DNA of 50,141 nt, taken from Symploca sp. SIO2E9 (lineage in GTDB: Bacteria > Cyanobacteriota > Cyanobacteriia > Cyanobacteriales > Coleofasciculaceae). Both the position numbers and the translations under genes were made by a program. The DNA lies in the NCBI GenBank assembly GCA_010692645.1, contig JAAHGS010000037.1, forward strand, positions 1-50,141, read 5' to 3'. The first letter of the stretch is position 1. Each line of letters begins with the position of its first letter. The notes under the pieces are model-generated. The model saw only the letters and a program-made list of their open reading frames with translations. It was not told the origin of the DNA and did not search any database. Shown piece by piece: positions 35,574 through 43,166 of the stretch.

Positions 35574-35705
35574 TTGAGGTATCCCCGCTTTAAAAGAACG
35601 GAGATTCTAAGCTGATGTAGGTTACGCGGTCTAAAACAGCATACCCACGCTCACGGTATAATTTTTACCGTTTCGGCAGTCTCAACCCTGCCGTACCTCC
35701 CTTGG
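35574..35705 (-). ncRNA. Orphan omegaRNA-like scaffold and right end
   Basis: Read on the minus strand: GGTAC, stem GGCAG/CTGCC (complement of 35675-35679 and 35688-35692, 8-base loop as in the intact element), AT-rich middle, GACCGCG and CAGCTTAGAATC, then the near-match terminal hairpin (35583-35603) ending ATACCTCAA at 35574. The whole order parallels 18781-18625 closely. No tnpB frame is found upstream to 36157. It may be a relic or a stand-alone guide. The remaining 35706-36157 shows no gene; GGGAGGATGTCA at about 36081 is another right-end fragment. Confidence 0.45.
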
Positions 35706-36157
35706 TTAGAAAAAATCTAACTGTGGAGCTACTTTCAATTTTTTCGCCATTAAACCGTCATACTAGCAATTCAATTGAATCCGTTGTTTCGGTATGAAGC
35801 AGGATTTTCAACCCAATTTGCTGATGAGTTTTTGATCACTTGTGCTGTCTGTATTGTACCGAAGAGCCTGCTGTTGGGATAAATCCCGTATCCTTCTCCA
35901 CCGCTAGCACTTCAAACAGCCGCGCTCTCCCTCAAGGTTTTTGAGGCTTCAGGACTTACGAACTCAAATTACGAACTCAAATAAGGTATTATCCATAAGT
36001 TTTCAGACTATTAGCCCAAATTCATAGTTTTCTGGCAATATGGCTTTAATATAGTCCTTCTCTCTCCAAAGAAGTTAGCGTCGGGAGGATGTCACAATAC
36101 GAGCCTCTTAGCCACCTTTGTGATAGCATGGATAAGCGATCAAGAAGATAGCAGCAC

Positions 36158-36231
36158 CGGGATGTAGCGCAGCTTGGTAGCGCACCTCGTTCGGGACGAG
36201 GGGGTCGCAGGTTCAAATCCTGTCATCCCGA
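36158..36231 (+). tRNA. tRNA-Pro (anticodon CGG)
   Basis: 74 bases fold into a complete cloverleaf: acceptor CGGGATG/CATCCCG, D-arm GCGC/GCGC, anticodon stem CCTCG/CGAGG with the loop TTCGGGA giving anticodon CGG, variable GGGTC, T-arm GCAGG/CCTGT around TTCAAAT. The discriminator base is A, and no CCA is encoded. It reads CCG codons. A tnpB element sits directly downstream, and IS debris upstream. Confidence 0.95.
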
Positions 36232-36329
36232 TTGATATTTTTGACCCATTCCCGCGGCTGAAAGCACGTGGGATTGAGGGTTAATCAACAGTGAACAGTT
36301 TGCTAACAAATACTCACATTGACTAACAA

Positions 36330-37541
36330 ATGTTGCTAGGATTCAAAACTCAGTTAAAAATCAGAGCTCCAAACCAAAAAATAGCTTTAGCTAAACACGC
36401 GGGTACTGCGCGCCATGCGTGGAACTGGGGACTAGCGCTGACCAAAAATTTACTTGATCACAATCAGGCCTATCCTGACGACAAACTCAAGTTTCCCACT
36501 GCCATTGATTTACACGTCTTGCTAGTCAAGATGGTTAAACCTCAACACCAGTGGTACTACTTAGTCAGCAAATGCGCTCCCCAGTATGCTCTCAAGCAGC
36601 TAGCTCTAGCTTGGAAGCAAGCATTCAAGAAAATCAGAAAGCCGCCGCGATTCAAGAAGAAAGGGCAAAGAGACAGTTTCACCATTGATGGGGCAATTGA
36701 ATGTGGGCATTACTGGATCAAAGTGCCAAAATTGGGCAAACTCAAAACCTATGAGCGAATGCCGAGCGGGTTTAAGCCCAAATCAGTAACTATCTCTCGA
36801 AGTGCTGATCGATGGTTTGTCAGCTTTCGCTCTGAAATCGAGCCAGTATCAACAGAGTTTGTTAATGGCACAGTGGGAGTTGATTTGGGAGTAAAAACCC
36901 TGGCGACACTTTCGACTGGCGAAGTTTGGCAAAGCCCCAGAAGTTACCGCCAGTACGAAAAAAAGTTGGCTCGTCTTCAATGGTTGTATCGCCGAAAAGT
37001 CAAAGGCTCTAGCAATTGGCTCAAAGCTCAAATCAAGATAGCTCGTCTGCATCGCCGCATTGCCAACATCCGTAAAGACACATTACATAAACTCACCACT
37101 TATCTAGCTAAGAACCACAGCCAGATAGTGATTGAGGATTTGAATGTCTCGGGAATGCTAAAAAATGGCAAACTGGCGAAAGCGATAAGTGATATGGGCT
37201 TCTATGAGTTTCGTCGGCAGTTAGAGTACAAGTGCCAGTTGTACGGCTCCAAGTTGGTAGTAGTCAGTCGATGGATGCCCTCATCTAAAACCTGCTCTAA
37301 TTGCGGTCAGGTTAAAGAATCTCTATCCTTGTCAGAGCGCACATTTGAGTGTTCTAAATGTGGAGTGAGATTAGACAGAGATCTAAATGCTGCCATTAAT
37401 CTTAGCCACTGCGGTCTTGGGGCCTCCCCAAGTGTAGCAAGTGGCGTGGCGATGGCGGGCAGCTCGCCCGTGTCAGCCTGCCGACTGGATAGTGCCGACA
37501 CTACCAGGGTGAAGCAGGAAGAAAATGTTAGCAATTGTTAG
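36330..37541 (+). CDS. tnpB: RNA-guided nuclease TnpB, zinc-finger type
   Basis: 403 aa, ATG, apparently intact. N-terminal helix-turn-helix region (about 1-60, with LKIRAPNQKIALAKHAG and ARHAWNWGLA). RuvC-like residues are D185 (VGVDLGVKT), E269 (IVIEDLNVSGM) and D351 (LDRDLNAAINL). The zinc finger has C322, C325, C341 and C344. The C-terminal tail (ASPSVASGVAMAGSSPV) is the variable IS end region. A GCGGCTGAAAGCACGTGGG segment at about 36255, between the tRNA and tnpB, may be the left end. No tnpA is present. Converges with the relic at 37557. Confidence 0.92.
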   Translation: MLLGFKTQLKIRAPNQKIALAKHAGTARHAWNWGLALTKNLLDHNQAYPDDKLKFPTAIDLHVLLVKMVKPQHQWYYLVSKCAPQYALKQLALAWKQAFKKIRKPPRFKKKGQRDSFTIDGAIECGHYWIKVPKLGKLKTYERMPSGFKPKSVTISRSADRWFVSFRSEIEPVSTEFVNGTVGVDLGVKTLATLSTGEVWQSPRSYRQYEKKLARLQWLYRRKVKGSSNWLKAQIKIARLHRRIANIRKDTLHKLTTYLAKNHSQIVIEDLNVSGMLKNGKLAKAISDMGFYEFRRQLEYKCQLYGSKLVVVSRWMPSSKTCSNCGQVKESLSLSERTFECSKCGVRLDRDLNAAINLSHCGLGASPSVASGVAMAGSSPVSACRLDSADTTRVKQEENVSNC

Positions 37542-37556
37542 CATTTTTGGAGCGGT

Positions 37557-37747
37557 TCATACAGAGATTGCAGGCACAGGCTGTCTGACATATCCTAACC
37601 CTGCTGTTGAGGCCCCAACCGCTTTGATGTTTAAACTGGCGTCCCATTTCGCTCATTTTCAGCTTGACAGGAGCGACAGCGCCATCGGCGAACAGATAAG
37701 TCTAAAGACTTCATTTCATGCCCACAGTGGTAGCAGGTTTTGCTCGA
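37557..37747 (-). pseudogene. Frameshifted C-terminal relic of another tnpB
   Basis: The minus strand reads SSKTCYHCGHEMKSLDL, then RRWRCRSCQAENERN (zinc finger C-x2-C ... C-x2-C), then needs a one-base shift to continue DASLNIKAVGASTAG and end VPAISV-stop. This is the RuvC-III end of a TnpB unlike the neighbour. The upstream part is lost near 37747. It is tail-to-tail with the intact tnpB that ends at 37541. 37748-37913 shows no gene. Confidence 0.65.
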
Positions 37748-37913
37748 CAACCCTTCCGAACAAGTGAGGAAGGTACTGTCTTGACAGCATTTAATCGTTG
37801 CTATTTTACTTATAGCGCTGCGCGCTGGTGTGTTTACAAATCACAAATCTAGTCTTGATAAGCAATCGCTTAGAACACTTGTACTGTAAATAACCGAGAG
37901 CGCACTACTATAA

Positions 37914-40157
37914 CTAATCATCTTTAGATTTACTTTGTCTAACCCATTTTAAAATGCTAGGATTCTTATCATAGAAGTAGGTAAATCCATCCCTACCAAC
38001 AACAGTTTTTCTTTGACTTGCTTTACTTCTAATAGTCTTCAGCGTATATTTTGTCAATGCCTGCATTTCTTGATGAGAAAGTCCAGGATTTGAAAGGGGT
38101 TCTAATTGAGAGCTTGGGTTTGAGACTGAATTACTACCAATTTCTGTTGAAGAATTAGTTTCCGTTGAAGAGTCAATTTCCGTTGAAGAGTCAATTTCCG
38201 TTGAAGAACTAGTTTCCGTTGAAGAGTCAATTTCCGTTGAAGAACTAGTTTCCGTTGAAGAGTCAATCTCTGTTGAAGAACTAGTTTCCGTTGAAGAATC
38301 AATCTCTGTTGAAGAACTAGTTTCCGTTGAAGAGTCAATCTCTGTTGAAGAACTAGTTTCCGTTGAAGAGTCAATTTCTGTTGAAGAATTAGTTTCTGTT
38401 GAAGAATGATAATCTTGAATGTCAACCAAGCGCCAACTGCTATCATCTAAAAGTTCCAGGACTTTTTGGTGATAATTAAATAGACTTTCTCTATGTCCGA
38501 CACTAATAAATGTCTTTCCTGTTTGTTGTAAATGTTTATATAATTTATCCTCATTTTTTATGTCCAAAGCACTTGTGGCTTCATCCAAGATAATAAAATC
38601 AGGATAATTAACTAAGATTCGAGCAAAAGCAAGGCGCTGTTGTTCTCCTAAGGATAAGATGCTTTCCCAGGGAGCTTCTATATCAAAATCCTCAACTCGA
38701 CTCAGCACATTTTGCAGGTTGACTTGGTGCAAAACTTCTTCGAGTTCCGCGTTGTTCATTCGATTATTTGTATTGGGGTATAGTAACTGTTCGCGCAAAG
38801 TTCCTAAAATTATATAAGGACGTTGAGGTAAAAATAAGACTTCTTCTAAGGAAGGTCGTACTATACGACCAGTCCCAGCATTCCACAAACTAGCGATCGC
38901 TCTTAATAGAGAACTTTTACCTCGACCACTAGGACCGATAATCAATAGCCCTTCCCCAGGCTGAACAGCAAGTGAGAGGTCTTCAACAATTACATTTTCA
39001 TAGTTGGGAGTTTGTAAAGTGACATTCTCAAAAGCCAGACGGTTTTCTTGTATTACTTGAATCGTACTTAAGTTTTCTGATTGTTGAGTTACTTCTTCTA
39101 AGGCACCAGAAAACTCAGATAAACGCTCAACATAACTAGAAAATCGTCCAGAAACACCAAATTCAGCGATTAAAGTTCCTAGAGCACTAGCAAACATATT
39201 GCAAGCTAAAGCTGCTTGCCCCAGTTGTCCAAAATCAATTTCACCTTCAAGGAATAAAGGTGCAAGCACTAAAAAGGGAAATATTTGGATAATAGACTGA
39301 TATCCTCTATTCAGAATATCTATATTTCTCTCCCAATTCATCTTACGTTCAATGCTTTTGTAAAGATTATTAAATCGACGCTGAATTATATTTAATTCTT
39401 GTTTTTCACCTCTAAAAAATGCGATTGATTCAGCATGATTTCGCACATGGGTTAGACAATAAGTGTAATCCGCTTTAGATTCGAGTTCCTCTTGATTGAT
39501 TTTACTCAGTTCTTGATTCAAGTAAGCAGCAATTAAGTTACCGAAGATAGTATAGACTAGCATTATAAAAGTGATCTGCTTGGAAATCATCCAAATAATC
39601 ACCAGGAAGGTTACCATCTCCAAGATTTTTTCGAGAAAAGTTGCTGAAAAGCTTAGAGCATTACTGGTAATTGGTTCAATTTCTTTCGATAGTCGTTGAT
39701 CAGGATTATCAATATCACTTCTAAAGTTTATTTTGTAATAGGCACGATCACTCAAATATTTATCCAGGATTTGGTCATTCATCCATTTGTACCAATCCAG
39801 AGCAATTCGTTTTCTAACAAATCTAGTAAAACCTAATAAAATTGTTACTAAAGCAAGTCCACCAATATTGAGTAACAAGTTATCTCTGAAAACAGAATAA
39901 TCTTTATTCTCAATCAGACTATCAACCAGATAACGTCCAATAAAACTATTAAAAGCAGTTGTAGCGACGAGTGCAAGTATTAATAAGATTAAAAGAATTA
40001 GCATTCCCCATGAATTAATTACCTCTGAGAATGCTCTGCCTCCTATTTCTGTTGGATACCAGTAGGGTCCAGTAATGATTTTTACATCTTCCCAAAACTG
40101 AGCAAAGTCTGAAAGAATCTGGTTTGGGGATTGAGTTTGAGAAATTTTATTTGACAT
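37914..40157 (-). CDS. ABC exporter, fused permease-ATPase, with (SSTE)n linker
   Basis: About 747 aa from the ATG at 40157; an upstream TTG at 40205 is unlikely. The N-terminal half is an SbmA/YddA-type (ABC_membrane_2) domain with about six helices, starting PYWYPTEIGGRAFSEV. The ATPase has Walker A IIGPSGRGKSSLL, signature LSLGEQQR, Walker B FIILDEATSALD and SVGHRE. A hexapeptide repeat (38136-38405) follows, and then a 75-residue conserved-looking tail (DGFTYFYDKNPSILKW). Probably exports the peptide made by the adjacent NRPS. The gap to the permease-only gene is 44 bases. Confidence 0.85.
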   Translation of the reverse strand: MSNKISQTQSPNQILSDFAQFWEDVKIITGPYWYPTEIGGRAFSEVINSWGMLILLILLILALVATTAFNSFIGRYLVDSLIENKDYSVFRDNLLLNIGGLALVTILLGFTRFVRKRIALDWYKWMNDQILDKYLSDRAYYKINFRSDIDNPDQRLSKEIEPITSNALSFSATFLEKILEMVTFLVIIWMISKQITFIMLVYTIFGNLIAAYLNQELSKINQEELESKADYTYCLTHVRNHAESIAFFRGEKQELNIIQRRFNNLYKSIERKMNWERNIDILNRGYQSIIQIFPFLVLAPLFLEGEIDFGQLGQAALACNMFASALGTLIAEFGVSGRFSSYVERLSEFSGALEEVTQQSENLSTIQVIQENRLAFENVTLQTPNYENVIVEDLSLAVQPGEGLLIIGPSGRGKSSLLRAIASLWNAGTGRIVRPSLEEVLFLPQRPYIILGTLREQLLYPNTNNRMNNAELEEVLHQVNLQNVLSRVEDFDIEAPWESILSLGEQQRLAFARILVNYPDFIILDEATSALDIKNEDKLYKHLQQTGKTFISVGHRESLFNYHQKVLELLDDSSWRLVDIQDYHSSTETNSSTEIDSSTETSSSTEIDSSTETSSSTEIDSSTETSSSTEIDSSTETSSSTEIDSSTETSSSTEIDSSTEIDSSTETNSSTEIGSNSVSNPSSQLEPLSNPGLSHQEMQALTKYTLKTIRSKASQRKTVVGRDGFTYFYDKNPSILKWVRQSKSKDD
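38136..38405 (-). repeat. 15-copy 18-bp tandem repeat inside the ABC gene
   Basis: Encodes 15 consecutive hexapeptides SSTE(T/I)(N/D/S/G), mostly alternating SSTEID and SSTETS, so the higher-order unit is 36 bp. All copies stay in frame. Such arrays readily change in copy number. The linker is Ser/Thr/Glu-rich and presumably flexible. Confidence 0.9.
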
Positions 40158-40201
40158 AATACATAATCTGAAAATAACTAGTCTTACGATTACAGGAAAG
40201 T

Positions 40202-41404
40202 TCAATTATCATCTATAGGCAAGATGTTACTTTCCTCAATTATGTCAGGGGTAATTTCATTGACTTGAATCGCTGTAAACTCGGCTGCTGTTGTTGGTTC
40301 AAATAAAGCAATGGTAGCATTTTTATATTTTTGAGTCACCTCTTCTAATGCCTGGCAAAATTTAGATAAACGTTCAGCGTAATTAGAAAATCCTCCCAAA
40401 ATGCCAAACTCGCTGATGAGTTCTCCTAAAGCCGTAGTAAATATAATACAAGCTAAAGCTACCAGTAAAAGTTGTCCAATATCAATTCCACCTTCAATAA
40501 AAACAGGAGAAAGCAGTAGAAAAGGAAATATTTGGACAACAGATTCATATCCTTTGATAAAAATATTCTTACCTCTCTCCCAATTTATCTTCTGTTCAAT
40601 ACTGCTGATTAAATTATTAAATTTATGCTCCATCAAATTTGATTTTTGGTTATCTCCTCGACCGAAAAGTATTGATTCAGTATGATTACTAACATGAATT
40701 AAGTAATAAATATAATCAGCTTTAGATTTGATTTCTTCTTGATTGATTTTAACCAATTGTTGATCGAAGTAAGCAGTTATCAAGTTACCTAAAATATTAT
40801 AAATTAGTATGATAACAGCAATTTTTTTAGAAATCATCAAAATAATGATTAAAAAAGTCCCCATCTCCAAGATTTTTTCCAGAGAATTGGTTAAAAATTT
40901 CAGAGTACTACTGATAATAGGTTCGATTTCTTGCAATAAGTGCTGAACAGAATTATCAACGCCAGCTCTAAAATCAATTTTGTCATGGGAATGATTGATC
41001 AAATACTGATCTGAGATTTGATTATTTATACATTTGTACCAATCAATGGCAATTTGTTTTCTAATAAATTCAGAAAACCCTACTAAAAGCGCTGCCACAG
41101 CAAGCCCAACAATATTGAGCAACAAGTTGTTTATGAAAACGGCATAATTTTTAGTCTCAATCAGACTATCGATTAGATAGCAACTGATCAAACTATTAAA
41201 AACTTTTATACCTACAATAAAAATTATTACGAAAATGAGAAAAATGAGCATTCTCCAGGCACGAATTACTTCTGAGAATGCTCTTTCCCTTGAGTGTATT
41301 GGATACCAGTATGGTTCTGCGATCGCTTTTAAATTCTCCCACAATTGAGTGAAATCCGAAAAAGTATTGCTTGAGGATTGGGATGGAGAAACTTGAGTTG
41401 GCAT
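40202..41404 (-). CDS. Permease-only paralogue of the ABC exporter (no ATPase domain)
   Basis: 400 aa. Aligns end to end with the membrane half of the next gene (PYWYPIHSRERAFSEV against PYWYPTEIGGRAFSEV; CYLIDSLIETKNYAVF against RYLVDSLIENKDYSVF; INWERG against MNWERN) and stops just where the nucleotide-binding domain should begin; the last 40 residues are unrelated and acidic. It is not interrupted, so it may be a deliberate half-permease partner or a decaying duplicate. The two genes lie 44 bases apart. Confidence 0.75.
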   Translation of the reverse strand: MPTQVSPSQSSSNTFSDFTQLWENLKAIAEPYWYPIHSRERAFSEVIRAWRMLIFLIFVIIFIVGIKVFNSLISCYLIDSLIETKNYAVFINNLLLNIVGLAVAALLVGFSEFIRKQIAIDWYKCINNQISDQYLINHSHDKIDFRAGVDNSVQHLLQEIEPIISSTLKFLTNSLEKILEMGTFLIIILMISKKIAVIILIYNILGNLITAYFDQQLVKINQEEIKSKADYIYYLIHVSNHTESILFGRGDNQKSNLMEHKFNNLISSIEQKINWERGKNIFIKGYESVVQIFPFLLLSPVFIEGGIDIGQLLLVALACIIFTTALGELISEFGILGGFSNYAERLSKFCQALEEVTQKYKNATIALFEPTTAAEFTAIQVNEITPDIIEESNILPIDDN

Positions 41405-41428
41405 AATCGAGGAATGATTATATTGTGA

Positions 41429-42166
41429 TTACAGCATGGTTACACCCCCATCCACAGGTAAAACAACTCCCGTAACATAAGGATTCGTGATCAAACTTAA
41501 CATGGCTTGTGCTAATTCTTCTGGTTGCCCAAGATGCCCTACAGGTAAGGCAGCAGTTGCCCACTTGGTTAAGTCGGAGCGCTCAGACTCACTTTGAATG
41601 CTCCAAATACTTGTATCCTCTATAAGTCCAGAGGCAATCACATTAACCCGAATCGGTGAAAGTTCTAACGCCAGCAAGCGCCCAAAGGTTGCAACTGCAC
41701 CATTTGCGGCTGCAATCACGGAAATCCCACCCATTTTTGAAGGTTTGAATATAGAGACACTTGATGTTAGGGTAATCGAGCCGTTAGTCGCTATATTTTT
41801 CAGCGATGCACGCACAACAAAGAACATTCCCCAAAACTTCTCCATCGCACCTTGGGCCGTTTCTGTAGTCATCTCTACTAAAAGCGATCGCGGCATATTT
41901 CTGTCTCCGACAGAGGTTACAATTAAATGATCGAAGTTTCCGACTTGCTCAAAAAAAGCCTTGACTGAATCCTCATTTAAAATGTCGACAGTTTTAGCCT
42001 CAATCTCTCCAGAAAGCGACTCCATTGCTTCATTCAATTTATCTTGAGAGTCGTGTGAAAGTACCACTGATGCTCCCAGTTCTATTGTTTGTTTTGCAAC
42101 CGCTAGAGCAACCCCTGAATCTGTGCCAACAATTACTACTTTCTTCCCTGATAGAGACTCAAACAT
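41429..42166 (-). CDS. SDR-fold protein with altered active site
   Basis: 245 aa. Rossmann fold like a classical short-chain dehydrogenase: GTDSGVALAVA replaces TGxxxGIG; LIVTSVGD stands for the NNAG region; LTSSVS holds the active-site Ser; LSPIRVNVIASGLIEDT and VTGVVLPVDGG are typical. But where YxxxK is expected the sequence is IAAANGA, so Tyr is Ile151 and Lys is Asn155. A dehydrogenase reaction by the normal mechanism is unlikely. It belongs to the NRPS cluster, with 43 bases to the methyltransferase gene. Confidence 0.75.
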   Translation of the reverse strand: MFESLSGKKVVIVGTDSGVALAVAKQTIELGASVVLSHDSQDKLNEAMESLSGEIEAKTVDILNEDSVKAFFEQVGNFDHLIVTSVGDRNMPRSLLVEMTTETAQGAMEKFWGMFFVVRASLKNIATNGSITLTSSVSIFKPSKMGGISVIAAANGAVATFGRLLALELSPIRVNVIASGLIEDTSIWSIQSESERSDLTKWATAALPVGHLGQPEELAQAMLSLITNPYVTGVVLPVDGGVTML

Positions 42167-42209
42167 TGTTTTTACTTTAACTTATTAGTTGTCAACTTTT
42201 TACTCGAAA

Positions 42210-42995
42210 TTAAACTTTATCCACTGGCTTTCTTGCTGCAAGTAATACATAATCTATCAGTGAAGATTTTAGTAAGTTGTCTATACCATCCACATTAAAT
42301 TTACAAGTTTCTTCATCGATCACTCCTGCCTGAAATTGCTCTTGTATCCAAGATTTTAGATATCGGTAGTGTGTTATCCAGCATTCATCTGTTGACTCCG
42401 CCAATTCTACCTGCTCGAATCCTTCCTGTTGGTAAAGATTTTTATATGCCTCAAGATCTTTGACAGTATTTTCAGGAACAACCAAACCTCCGAAAAACTC
42501 TGTCGTTTCAGAGATGATATCCGCAAGTACTAGATTGCCCCCTGGTTTCAATACACGCCAAGCCTCTTTGAGAAACTTCTCTCTGGTATCAAAGTATAAA
42601 GCTGCTTCAACACAGATAATATTATCAAACTTATTATCGTCAAACTTCATTTCCACAGCATCCATTACCATGAAGTTGCAGTTGGGGGCATTCTGTTGAC
42701 ATCTTTCCAGTTGTTGGGAGGAAATATTAATGCCTAGAACATCAGCAGGTGAGTAATATTTGAGTAAATAACTGGTGGTTGCTCCTAAACCACAGCCAAC
42801 ATCGAGGATAGTTCCTGTTTTCTCTGGAATAAATTCCAAAATTTTTTCCATCAAATTAAAACAGGCTTCTTTTTGATTCTGAGTATCTGAGGACCAATAG
42901 CCTACATTAAAAAACTCGTCTTGACCATATATCTTTCTTGTCACAGGATTGAGAATTAAATTGTCAAATTTGCTAAGAAATTCGTTTTGAACCAT
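42210..42995 (-). CDS. SAM-dependent methyltransferase of the NRPS cluster
   Basis: About 261 aa from the ATG at 42995, chosen because GAG lies 6 bases upstream and the ORF extension to 43037 is not conserved-looking. Class I fold: TILDVGCGLGATTSYL (SAM motif I), VMDAVEMKFDDNKFDNIICVEAALYFD, and WRVLKPGGNLVLADII. The pattern is of small-molecule O/N/C-methyltransferases near NRPS and PKS genes. Acceptor unknown. Same strand and close spacing to both neighbours. Confidence 0.82.
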   Translation of the reverse strand: MVQNEFLSKFDNLILNPVTRKIYGQDEFFNVGYWSSDTQNQKEACFNLMEKILEFIPEKTGTILDVGCGLGATTSYLLKYYSPADVLGINISSQQLERCQQNAPNCNFMVMDAVEMKFDDNKFDNIICVEAALYFDTREKFLKEAWRVLKPGGNLVLADIISETTEFFGGLVVPENTVKDLEAYKNLYQQEGFEQVELAESTDECWITHYRYLKSWIQEQFQAGVIDEETCKFNVDGIDNLLKSSLIDYVLLAARKPVDKV

Positions 42996-43166
42996 TTTTT
43001 TCTCACATTTTAAGATGATTTTTCCAGAGACAAACAATTACCCAAACCGTGCAATTATACCAAATCCTGTTTACAGTTTGTATCATTTTCTGATTTAGGT
43101 AAAAAGCTTGTACAGAAAGAGTTTCTGGATTTTATGAGAAGCTCTTTCCGATAGCAGATTTGGTAT

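Noticed and set aside
38136-38405. Regular repeats that might be a CRISPR array
   Set aside because: The units are contiguous 18-mers with no unique spacers and are in frame inside the ABC gene.
38102-38446. 114-aa Leu/Gln/Lys-rich frame on the minus strand
   Set aside because: It is the alternate frame of the SSTE repeat array; its periodicity comes only from the tandem DNA repeat.
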